Program-made: the position numbers and the translations under genes
NCBI GenBank assembly: GCA_002067895.1
Contig: MVRE01000012.1
Span: 62,001-126,000, forward strand
Direction: 5' to 3'
DNA length: 64,000 nt
Source: Methanoregula sp. PtaU1.Bin051
GTDB lineage: Archaea; Halobacteriota; Methanomicrobia; Methanomicrobiales; Methanospirillaceae
Shown: positions 16,203 to 24,429 of the stretch, in pieces
Layout of the letters: the number at the start of each line of letters is the position of its first letter
Numbering within the stretch: the stretch's first letter is position 1
Notes under the pieces: model-generated
Database searches by the model: none
What the model was told of the DNA's origin: nothing
The model's input: the letters and a program-made list of their open reading frames with translations, nothing else

Positions 16203-17312
16203 GTGAGCGCGAAACGAAACGACATATCAGGGAGGCCCGCCGGACTGGAAGAGGATCTCCTGCAGGCCGCTCCCGTAATGATGGATGAACGCAGGGATGC
16301 GGGCCTCGAGGGGCTGGTAGGAGGGCTCGATGCGGCAATAATCACGACCGAGCATGATCATTTCTTACCTGCGGCAGCCGAACTGCTGCGGTATACCGGC
16401 CTCTCCTGCACCGGCATGCATACCTGCCGGTCCGCCCGTTTCTGTACCCTTTCGCGGACAGGATCAGCCTCGGTTGTCCTGCAGGCCCGCAACCAGGGGG
16501 CAAACCCATTCTCGCGGTTCAACAGCGCCCCTGCAGCGAAAAGGCTCCGGAATACCCGGCTCGAGACGCTGGTCTTTTCCACACCGGACATCGCCGGATA
16601 CGTCACCATCCAGCGGAAGCGGGGGGTGAGGTTTCTCACAAGAGAACCGATTGAACTGGAAGACGGGCTGTTCATCCAGACAGTTCCTTCGCGGTTCACC
16701 GGCAATTCCCTGGGGTTCGTGGAATGGCATACCGAACAACGGGCCTACCGGCCAAAGGAGAGGGCGACCGAATTGCCGGTGTTGCCCAAACCCTCCTATG
16801 CATATCTCGGCAGCATCGGGAGACTCGACCATGCGGCAACCCGGGTGCGGGCGCAGGAGCGCAATGCCGCGATCCTCGAATTCCTCTCGCTCACCAACTA
16901 CCATTATGCCTTTTCCGTCTATGTCAGATCGTTAAACTCGATCACCAGTGTTACCCGGCGTGGCCCTGAAGACTTCGCTATGGTCTTTACTTCCGGCATC
17001 ACGCCCGATACCGGCGCTTCAGCCGCACCGGGCCCCACCGAGGCGTTCATCCGCAACTACGGGACGCGGGTGCACCATATTGCGTTCCATACCGATGAGA
17101 TCGAGCAGACGGTCGCCACCCTTGGCGGGGACGGCCTATCCTACATGCTCGATCTTGTCGGGTCCCCTGAAGAGGGCCTGAAACAGATCTTCACGAAACC
17201 GTCTCCCCACACGATGCTGGTCACCGAGTACATCCACCGGTACGGGGGCTTTGACGGGTTCTTTACAAAAAGCAATGTGGAGAGGCTGACCGCGGCAACA
17301 GCAGGACAGTAG
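16203..17312 (+). CDS. 4-hydroxyphenylpyruvate dioxygenase-like protein (VOC fold)
   Basis: A 369-residue protein of full HPPD length, two vicinal-oxygen-chelate domains. In the C-terminal catalytic domain the three iron ligands expected for HPPD and hydroxymandelate synthase are present: His in GRLDHAATRV, His in RVHHIAFHTDEI, and Glu in VTEYIHRYGGFDGFF, followed by the family's Phe-rich, Asn-containing tail (FFTKSNVERL). The N-terminal domain is divergent. HPPD uses O2, which is unexpected in a strict anaerobe, so the substrate or reaction may differ. GTG 16203 has GGAG 8 bp upstream. Monocistronic. Confidence 0.75.
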   Translation: MSAKRNDISGRPAGLEEDLLQAAPVMMDERRDAGLEGLVGGLDAAIITTEHDHFLPAAAELLRYTGLSCTGMHTCRSARFCTLSRTGSASVVLQARNQGANPFSRFNSAPAAKRLRNTRLETLVFSTPDIAGYVTIQRKRGVRFLTREPIELEDGLFIQTVPSRFTGNSLGFVEWHTEQRAYRPKERATELPVLPKPSYAYLGSIGRLDHAATRVRAQERNAAILEFLSLTNYHYAFSVYVRSLNSITSVTRRGPEDFAMVFTSGITPDTGASAAPGPTEAFIRNYGTRVHHIAFHTDEIEQTVATLGGDGLSYMLDLVGSPEEGLKQIFTKPSPHTMLVTEYIHRYGGFDGFFTKSNVERLTAATAGQ

Positions 17313-17467
17313 CAGGGAGTCCTTCTCCTTTCAGCCAGCCCCATGGAAAGGGCGCCCTGTTTTCCGGGTCCAAACAGCCGTTATTGCCGGATATCCCATA
17401 ATTACGAATATTTTCGCAGTTAACGCCAGATTCATTACCTTTTTTAGCGAACGATATCCTGATTATC

Positions 17468-19603
17468 ATGGTGCGATATGCAATTCTCTTTCTTGCAGCA
17501 GTGCTCATAGTGCTCGGTGCAGTCCTCGCATGCGGGTGCACCAGCTCAACGGTGACTCCGTCGGCAGGGGAGATAAAAAAGTTCAGTTCGGCGGACGAGA
17601 TCCGCCAGTATATCGAGGAGAACACAAAGCTTGCAGCGGAGGCGGAGGGCGGTTATTATACCAACGGCGCAACGTTGTCGCGGGACATCGCCATCGCACC
17701 CCCGCAGGCGGCGGTTGCCGAGGCGTCCTCAAAAGGCCTTGCCGCACCCATACCTTCCGCAGGGACCGGCGCTTCCGACTACTCCCAGACGAACGTGCAG
17801 GTGGCCGGTGTCGACGAGCCGGACTTTGTCAAGAACGACGGAAAATACATCTACCTCATTTCGGGCGACACCTTAACCATCGTAGATGCTTACCCTGCAA
17901 CATCGGCCGCAATCGTTTCGCAGACAACTCTCGACGACACTCCGAAGGAGATCTTCGTCTCGGGTAACCGGCTCGTGCTCTTCATGACCGGTCCTGCCCT
18001 ATCCGGCAGCGGCGACGGCCCGGTCTATGCTGAGGGCCTGAAAGCGATGCCGTATTACCGGGGCTACAACCCTGTCACCCACGCGGTCTTCTACGATATC
18101 AGCGACCGGAAGAGCCCGGTGGTCGTGAAGGACTACGAGATCGATGGCGATTACTTCGACGCACGGCTGATCAAAAACAACCTCTACCTCGTTACACGGG
18201 AGCAGGTTTACCTGTACAAGGAGGAGGAGATCATCGTCCCGTGCGTCCGTGCGGGCGGGAAATGCGTTGTCACGCCGGATGTATACTATTTCGATAACCC
18301 GGAGCGGCAGTACGCGTTCACCACGGTCTCGTCTTTTGACATAAACGGCGGCAATGAGAAGGATGCAAAGACATACCTTGTCGGAAGCGGGAACATCATG
18401 TACGTATCGCCTGACGCGATGTACATCAGCTACCAGAAATACCACAACATCTACCGCAGTGGAGTGCCGGAGCCCGTTTTTGCTGTTGAAGACAGGGCAT
18501 CAGGAAGCTCTGGCAGCTCGTCCGGCGTTTCCACGCAGGTCCTCTGGGAGGACTTCAATAAGATGAGCGAGGCCGAAAAGCAGCGGGTGATTGCTGAGAT
18601 GAAGGCACAAGAGAAGGAGAAAGTCGTAAAGAGAGAGATCGACCAGACAACGACTGTCATCCACAAGATCGCGATCGAGAACGGCGCCATTACCTACCTT
18701 GCCCGGGGCGAGGTGCCGGGATACCTGGACAGCCAGTTTTCCATGGACGAGTATAACGGCAACCTCCGCGTCGCGACGACTTCAAACGTGTACACGAGCC
18801 GGGGGTTGTACGAGTACAACAACGTCTTTGTCCTCGATTCGGGCATGAAGACAATCGGCGAACTGACGCATGTTGCGGAGCAGGAGAAGATCTACTCGAC
18901 CCGGTTCATGGGCGACCGGCTCTACATGGTAACGTTCAGGCGGGTCGACCCGTTCTTTGTCATCGACCTCTCCACACCCGAAAAACCGAAGATCCTCGGA
19001 AAGCTCAAGATCCCCGGCTATTCCGATTACCTCCACCCGTATGACGGGAACACCATCATCGGCCTTGGCAAGGAGACCGCGACCAACGACTGGGGCGGTG
19101 TCTCGACGCAGGGGCTCAAGCTCGCCCTCTTTGACGTAAGTGACGTTGAGCACCCCCGGCAGGTGGGCAAGGTCGAGATCGGCGATGCCGGCTCGGACTC
19201 CGCCGCTCTATACGACCACAAGGCGTTCCTGTTCAGCAGGGAGAGGGACCTCATCGTGATCCCGGCCCGGGTCGTCGTGAATCAGGGCACAATGACGGCA
19301 GATACTGGTAAATACACGGGCCCGCGGGTATGGTACGGGGCATATGTCTTCGGTGTCGACCCGGCCACCGGTTTTGTCCTCAAAGGCACGGTTGAGCACG
19401 GTTCCCATGACGAGACATACTACTGGTACGGCAGCTCGAAAAACGAGGTGAAGCGTTCGCTCTATATCGGCGATATGCTCTACACGCTCTCAACGGCGAA
19501 GATCCTTGCAAACCCGATAAACAATATCAACCAGACTGCAGCAACCGTAACCCTTGATTCGCGGGATGACGTACTCTACCCGCCGGTGCGGGTCCTGGAA
19601 TAA
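17468..19603 (+). CDS. Secreted lipoprotein with C-terminal beta-propeller domain (COG4880 type)
   Basis: A 711-residue protein. The signal peptide ends VLACGC, a lipobox-like site. After a short linker the hallmark YSQTNVQVAGVDEPDFVKND begins a beta-propeller family (Beta_propel, COG4880), with blades marked by YIYLISGDTLTIVDAYP, RLVLFMTGP, YDISDRKSPVVVKDYEI, FDVSDVEHPRQVGKVEI and similar 'display-then-state' strands. Members are secreted archaeal and bacterial proteins of unknown role, probably binding or envelope functions. A Lys/Glu-rich helical insert lies near residues 355-395. Confidence 0.84.
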   Translation: MVRYAILFLAAVLIVLGAVLACGCTSSTVTPSAGEIKKFSSADEIRQYIEENTKLAAEAEGGYYTNGATLSRDIAIAPPQAAVAEASSKGLAAPIPSAGTGASDYSQTNVQVAGVDEPDFVKNDGKYIYLISGDTLTIVDAYPATSAAIVSQTTLDDTPKEIFVSGNRLVLFMTGPALSGSGDGPVYAEGLKAMPYYRGYNPVTHAVFYDISDRKSPVVVKDYEIDGDYFDARLIKNNLYLVTREQVYLYKEEEIIVPCVRAGGKCVVTPDVYYFDNPERQYAFTTVSSFDINGGNEKDAKTYLVGSGNIMYVSPDAMYISYQKYHNIYRSGVPEPVFAVEDRASGSSGSSSGVSTQVLWEDFNKMSEAEKQRVIAEMKAQEKEKVVKREIDQTTTVIHKIAIENGAITYLARGEVPGYLDSQFSMDEYNGNLRVATTSNVYTSRGLYEYNNVFVLDSGMKTIGELTHVAEQEKIYSTRFMGDRLYMVTFRRVDPFFVIDLSTPEKPKILGKLKIPGYSDYLHPYDGNTIIGLGKETATNDWGGVSTQGLKLALFDVSDVEHPRQVGKVEIGDAGSDSAALYDHKAFLFSRERDLIVIPARVVVNQGTMTADTGKYTGPRVWYGAYVFGVDPATGFVLKGTVEHGSHDETYYWYGSSKNEVKRSLYIGDMLYTLSTAKILANPINNINQTAATVTLDSRDDVLYPPVRVLE

Positions 19604-19626
19604 GAAAAAAGAGTATCTTTTTTTTT
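19604..19626. terminator. Bidirectional A-run/T-run terminator
   Basis: Between the converging genes ending at 19603 and 19625 lies an A6 run followed by a T9 run, giving a T-run terminator for each strand. The plus-strand T-run is 19618-19626. Confidence 0.5.
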
Positions 19627-20131
19627 ACACCGGCACGGCGTTCATGCCGGGAGGGATCAGCCGCCGCAGGAGGATCTCAGGGATCTGGTCCGATGTGCGG
19701 ATGGTCAGGTCAAACAGGGCGTTCTTGCCGGAAGTCCCGAGGTATTTAAGCGTGATCTGGAAATCCGTATCCATCACCGGGAGGCCCATTGTAGACACCT
19801 GTGCATAATGCGGGCTGATTATGCGTTCCTGCCCGACCACCAGTTTCTCCTTTACGCCGTCCACTTCGGTCAGCACCTCATCCCCGTAGGTCACGACGAG
19901 GATCCTGGTGGCGCCGATTGTTACGGGCTCGCCATCAGGCAGGGTTACGCGGTACGAGGTGCTGTAGGGAAACGATCCCCCGTTCTGCGTGTCCAGTACG
20001 ATGACGGTAAGGGTGATTATGGCGAAGAAGGTTATGACGACGATAAGAGCGACGACACCGATGGCAATCTTCGTACCGGTGCTCCAGCCGGCATCACTTG
20101 GGGGATCCTTCTTCTCAATGGCGTTTGTCAT
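19625..20131 (-). CDS. Single-pass membrane protein, archaellin-like N-terminus, unknown
   Basis: A 168-residue protein: a polar N-terminus, one membrane segment (residues about 21-46, IAIGVVALIVVITFFAIITLTVIVL), then an outer beta-rich domain beginning DTQNGG. This layout is common in methanogen surface proteins (DUF1616 or type-IV-pilin-like), but I cannot assign a family. It converges on the beta-propeller gene and is divergent from aspS, with 194 bp between them. Function unknown. Confidence 0.65.
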   Translation of the reverse strand: MTNAIEKKDPPSDAGWSTGTKIAIGVVALIVVITFFAIITLTVIVLDTQNGGSFPYSTSYRVTLPDGEPVTIGATRILVVTYGDEVLTEVDGVKEKLVVGQERIISPHYAQVSTMGLPVMDTDFQITLKYLGTSGKNALFDLTIRTSDQIPEILLRRLIPPGMNAVPV

Positions 20132-20195
20132 ATGGTTCTCCTATCGTACAAACGGGGCGACGCAATATAAATGTGGCGGGGTTTTGAAATTTCGG

Positions 20196-20268
20196 TCGAA
20201 GACCTCCGGTCTTCTCCTGCCTCGGGTCTGATGACCCTCGGCATTCTCCAGCCCGATGATCCTATCGG
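20196..20268. repeat. Three chained small hairpins between divergent genes
   Basis: Stems: GAAGACC/GGTCTTC (20198-20214), GGGTC/GACCC (20224-20237) and CCGAT/ATCGG (20253-20268). The first two share their outer edges GTCGAAGA and TCTTCTCC with the hairpins at 2151-2200, while the stem sequences differ. This points to a related element family rather than chance, but only two copies are visible here. Confidence 0.5.
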
Positions 20269-20290
20269 AGCATCGGTCTCCCATAAAGTC

Positions 20291-20298
20291 CATTATAT
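20291..20298 (+). promoter_or_regulatory. TATA box of aspS
   Basis: CATTATAT lies about 30 bp before the ATG at 20326, so the transcript should begin almost at the start codon. Confidence 0.45.
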
Positions 20299-20325
20299 CC
20301 CGTACCCCATTGTTATAGGAATTTC

Positions 20326-21618
20326 ATGCGAATACCGATTCAGTCAGTTACACCGGCTTCCGGCACGGCAGAGGTTATCGGGTGGGTGCACGAGATGCGT
20401 GATCTCGGCGGCCTCGCATTTTTCCTGATACGCGACCGGACCGGCATTATCCAGGTCACGGTCCCCAAGAAAAAGGCGCCTGAAGCGGTGCTTGCCGCAG
20501 TAAAAGCCGTCTCCCGCGAATCGGTCGTGCGGGTTGCCGGGACGGTCAAGGCGATGGAGAAGGCACCGGGCGGGCGCGAGCTCATTCCCGATACATTCGA
20601 GATTTTAAGCATGAGCGAGAGCCCTCTCCCGCTCGATGTCGTGGAGAAGGTACCGGCTGAGCTCGACACCCGGCTAGACGCGCGGTTCCTCGACGCCCGC
20701 AGGCCACGGGTCGCTGCCGTCTTCCAGATCCGGAGCGCTGCGATGCACGCAATCACCGGTTTTTTCGAGAGGGCCGGGTTTACCAATATCACCACGCCCA
20801 AGATTGTCGCCGCCGCAACGGAAGGCGGGACCGAGCTCTTCCCGATAGCCTATTTTGACAAAGAGGCGTTCCTGAACCAGAGCCCGCAGCTGTACAAGCA
20901 GATGATGATGGCGGCCGGCTTCGAGAAGGTATACGAGATCGGGCCGATCTTCCGGGCCGAGGAGCACAATACGACAAAGCACCTTAACGAGGCGACCAGC
21001 ATCGATATCGAGGTCTCGTTTGCCGATCACAACGATGTCATGAAGATCCTCGAAGACTTAATCGTCGAGACCTATGCCCATGTCAGGAACACCTGCGGCA
21101 CCCAGCTCGCAAATCTCGAGATTACAGACTTTGAAGTTCCCAAAGCTCCGTTCCCCCGCCTCCCCTATGCAGAAGCGATCGGGATCGCACAGAAGAAGAT
21201 CGCAGAACCGATCAGGTACGGGGACGATATCGGGACCACCGCGGAAAAGGCGATCGGCGAGGAGATGGGGGGGCATTACTTCATCGTGGACTGGCCCACC
21301 GAGATCCGTCCGTATTACGCGATGCCGTACGAGGACGATCCCTCGATCTGCAGGGCGTTCGACCTGATGCACCCGAGAATGGAGCTTAGCAGCGGCGCCC
21401 AGCGGGTCCACGAGCATGATCTTCTCGTAAAACAGATCACAAAGAAGGGCCTTAATCCTGAGAACTTCGAATTTTACCTGCGCCCGTTCCGGTACGGGAT
21501 GCCCCCGCATGCAGGCTGGGGCCTTGGCGCGGAACGGCTCATCCAGACGATGCTTGATCTCGGAAACGTCCGCGAGGCCGTCCTCTTCCCGCGGGACATG
21601 CACCGGCTGGTGCCCTGA
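20326..21618 (+). CDS. aspS: Aspartyl-tRNA(Asp/Asn) synthetase, archaeal type
   Basis: A 430-residue class II synthetase of the archaeal AspRS type: N-terminal OB-fold anticodon domain (residues about 1-105) and catalytic domain with motif 2 ([15 protein letters not shown]) and motif 3 (GWGLGAERL). In the OB fold the loop reads [11 protein letters not shown] with His22, where discriminating archaeal AspRS have Trp, and the second loop has Gly rather than Lys (KAPGGRE). Both match known non-discriminating enzymes that also charge tRNA(Asn) with Asp, later amidated by an amidotransferase. That specificity is inferred from these positions only. Confidence 0.93.
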   Translation: MRIPIQSVTPASGTAEVIGWVHEMRDLGGLAFFLIRDRTGIIQVTVPKKKAPEAVLAAVKAVSRESVVRVAGTVKAMEKAPGGRELIPDTFEILSMSESPLPLDVVEKVPAELDTRLDARFLDARRPRVAAVFQIRSAAMHAITGFFERAGFTNITTPKIVAAATEGGTELFPIAYFDKEAFLNQSPQLYKQMMMAAGFEKVYEIGPIFRAEEHNTTKHLNEATSIDIEVSFADHNDVMKILEDLIVETYAHVRNTCGTQLANLEITDFEVPKAPFPRLPYAEAIGIAQKKIAEPIRYGDDIGTTAEKAIGEEMGGHYFIVDWPTEIRPYYAMPYEDDPSICRAFDLMHPRMELSSGAQRVHEHDLLVKQITKKGLNPENFEFYLRPFRYGMPPHAGWGLGAERLIQTMLDLGNVREAVLFPRDMHRLVP

Positions 21619-21679
21619 CCAATTACCTTTTTACCGCGAAGGTCAACCCGGATCTACCATAGTATCTGTCGGATCCAAT

Positions 21680-22585
21680 ATGTCAAAGGACTATTTCGTC
21701 AACAAGGTGCTGGCGACAACCGTCGTAGGAAGTTATCCCGTTGTCAAAGGCACCGGTATCAGGAGCCTCTTCGACCCGCTCCAAGCCGCAGTCGAGACCG
21801 CCGTTTCCGACCAGATAGCAGCCGGCATCGACATCATCTCCGACGGGCAGGTCCGGGGCGACATGATCGGGGCATTTGCCGGGAAAATCCCCGGTATCAA
21901 GGGGCAGGAAGTGACCAGCAAGATCCAGCCGGCCGCAGTGGGGATCACGGTTGCAGATACGAAGTATGCCCGGGGCAGGGCCCCACGGGTGAAGGGCATC
22001 ATCACCGGCCCCTCGACCCTTGCCCATGGCCTTCACATCAGCACCCCGATGTACCGGGACAAGGAGGAACTCGTTGCCGATCTAGCCGCGGCCCTCGTTC
22101 CCGAAGCCCGTGCGCTTGAAGCGGCGGGAATCGTCCTCCTGCAGGTCGACGAGCCGATCCTGTCAACCGGAGTCGCCGACCTCGAAGCAGCAAGGCAGGC
22201 TATTGACCTGCTGGTAAAATCCCTGCGGGTGCCGGTCTGCATGCACGTCTGCGGCAGCCTCGGAAACGTCATCGACGAGATCCTGAAGTTCAACGTGCAG
22301 GTCTTCGATTTCGAGTTCGCAAACAACCCTGCAAACCTCGATCTGATGTCCCGCCGCGACCTTGGCGGGCGGATGATCGGGTACGGCTGCGTTGACTCGA
22401 CGACAGAGACTGTCGAGAGCGTTGCCGAGATCAAACGCCAGATCGAGAGGGGCGTGTCGATCTTCGGCCCAAAGACCATGCTTATCGACCCTGACTGCGG
22501 ACTGCGGATGCGCAGCCGGAACGCTGCATATGCCAAACTGAAAAATATGTGCGACGCGGCCAAGGAAGTCCGGCTCGCGTTATAA
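21680..22585 (+). CDS. Core-MetE-type methionine synthase
   Basis: A 301-residue protein equal to the catalytic barrel of MetE without its N-terminal half, as in archaea. Start MSKDYFVNKVLATTVVGSYP. Zinc ligands are seen in CMHVCGSLG (His and Cys) and DPDCGLRMRS (second Cys), with a Glu in DFEFANN between. Archaeal core-MetE enzymes methylate homocysteine from a corrinoid-bound methyl group instead of folate. The frame is open upstream to 21509 inside aspS, but the ATG at 21680 gives the family N-terminus. It lies 61 bp after aspS and may be co-transcribed. Confidence 0.87.
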   Translation: MSKDYFVNKVLATTVVGSYPVVKGTGIRSLFDPLQAAVETAVSDQIAAGIDIISDGQVRGDMIGAFAGKIPGIKGQEVTSKIQPAAVGITVADTKYARGRAPRVKGIITGPSTLAHGLHISTPMYRDKEELVADLAAALVPEARALEAAGIVLLQVDEPILSTGVADLEAARQAIDLLVKSLRVPVCMHVCGSLGNVIDEILKFNVQVFDFEFANNPANLDLMSRRDLGGRMIGYGCVDSTTETVESVAEIKRQIERGVSIFGPKTMLIDPDCGLRMRSRNAAYAKLKNMCDAAKEVRLAL

Positions 22586-22612
22586 AAAAGCATCAGTACC
22601 GGTATTCACCAA

Positions 22613-24113
22613 CTAATGCCGGCCTCTCCTCCGGAGGATATGCGCCGCGATCCCGATACAGGCCAGCCCGGCCCCGTATCCTGGTGCCCGCGTAGTTTCC
22701 AGCACGCCTTTTTGATCTGCCGGGATCTCCGCTACGGTTGCAGTTTCCGTTTGTCCCCCTTTTTGGGATCCTGAAGGTGCCGGAGTTGCCTGATCCGAGA
22801 CCTGTCCGGTCCTGACACCCGTTGCGGATGCCGTGGCACGCACGGAGAATACGTGGATGATCGGCTGGTCGCCGTCCGCGAACGGTTCGGCTATATACAG
22901 GAACCCCCGTTCGTCGTCAAATGCCACATCGCCGACATGCATCTTCTGGACGGGCCCGGTGATGTGCCACAGGTACCGGTCGACCTTCATCTCGGCATAC
23001 GGCTGCGGTTCCCACGGCGCCATGGAGCCTGCCGCAACCTTTGCAAGGTCACCGGGATCGTAGAAGATGATTACCCCCTCGAACGAGTCCGCCCACCAGC
23101 CCCGGTCATCATGGGGCGGCGGGGGGATCTCGGGATACGGCGGGTTGTCCGGCCAGACGACCCCGTTCGAAAAGCCGTACCAGAAGTTTCCCCGCCCCTT
23201 CGTACCGGCAAAAATTACCGCTGATCTGTCACCGGCCGTCACCCATTCGCCCCCGCTCCAGTCGTCAGCGTTGTTATACCCTGTCATGACTCGGTCCCCC
23301 CCCCTCCTGCTCGTAGCCTTTCCCGTATAGCAGCAGCGGGGTGACGCGGGTGAGCCGGGCGTTCTTGGCAGGCGGGTTCCCCTCGTTCCACGGCCCGAAT
23401 GCGAACAGTGCGGGGCCGCTGCCGCCAAGGCTTCCTTCACGGAACCGGCCCGTTGCAAGGTTCTGGCCCGGAGTGTTCCGGGCAGCCCAGCTCTCAGGGA
23501 TTGCAAAAAGGTAGTCATTGGTGGCAAAATTATCGTATTCCGCAAGGTACCACGGCCCTTTCACCTGCGGGTCTGAGAGGTCGGTCCTGCTCCATGCATG
23601 CGACGGCACCTGCTCGTACTGGAAGTGCTCCCCCCATGTCAGGTAGAGCCTGCCCTCATACTGCCCGTCCTGCCTTGGAAGGTAGGCCACGTCAGCCAGC
23701 TTCGGCAGCCCGTCGTCGGTATATGCGAAGACTCCCGAGAAGAGATCTGTAAAAGGTTGGAGTGTTCCCGCAGTGTTCAGGTCTTCAAGGCGTTTTCCAA
23801 AAGATACCTTCGGTACCGGGATGCTGATCTCGCTCACCAGGTTGCGCTGGTCGTTCCCAATCCCGAAAAGGGAGCCGGGATAACCGTCAGAGCTCCCGCC
23901 CGGGTCTCCCACAGGGTAGTAGGCCAAGCCCCTTCCTCCATACGCCCAGCCGTCGCCGGTTGAGGGGAGACGGAACGCCCCCAGATAGGTAAAATCGCCG
24001 GGCTGGAGGAGATTGTCCTGCCCGGATGCAGGAACGGTGATTGTCAGCAGTACCGCAATACAGGTACAGAGAATGAAAAATGCATCATTTACGGGTATTT
24101 GATAAGCGCTCAT
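22613..24113 (-). pseudogene. Secreted surface protein with PGF-CTERM-like tail, split by frameshift at a G9 run
   Basis: Two overlapping minus-strand frames are parts of one gene. The N-terminal part (24113 to about 23305) has a signal peptide (FFILCTCIAVLLTITVPASG) and a domain beginning GDFTYLGAFRLPSTGDGW. The frame then continues in another register from DRVMTGYNNADDWSGG to 22613. The break lies in nine consecutive G on the coding strand (23296-23304): removing one G, or adding two, restores a product of about 500 residues. The C-terminus (APGYGAGLACIGIAAHILRRR) looks like a PGF-CTERM surface-sorting signal. A real frameshift, phase variation or a sequencing error are all possible. Function unknown, probably envelope. 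Confidence 0.75.
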
Positions 24114-24429
24114 ACAACTGCATACGTCGGCAGCATGATAAAGATTCTGTGCGCCCGGTCACCGATATTTTCCAGCGGTAATGGATAAGCAGTGGATTAT
24201 TGGTTTCCCGGAATCCCTAATCGTTACGGGATTAATCTGTCAGTTTTGGTATAATATTAAGACCCTTCGATTTTAAATGATCATTTGTAATTTCAGGAAA
24301 GGTATTGTCATCGGCAATGCTAGCAGCCATTCTCAATAATAAAAATTGAGAGGGGGATCAGTCCGGACAAATAAGAATTCGGCATCTATTCAGCACAAAA
24401 GATGCACCGAAAGAAAACAGGCAGAGTGG
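24114..24429. other. AT-rich intergenic region with promoter-like sequence
   Basis: The 316 bp between the divergent surface-protein genes are clearly more AT-rich than the flanks. They hold a TATA-like GGTATAATATTAAG near 24248-24261 and a hairpin TCTCAAT/ATTGAGA (24331-24351). I see no gene in it. Confidence 0.45.
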
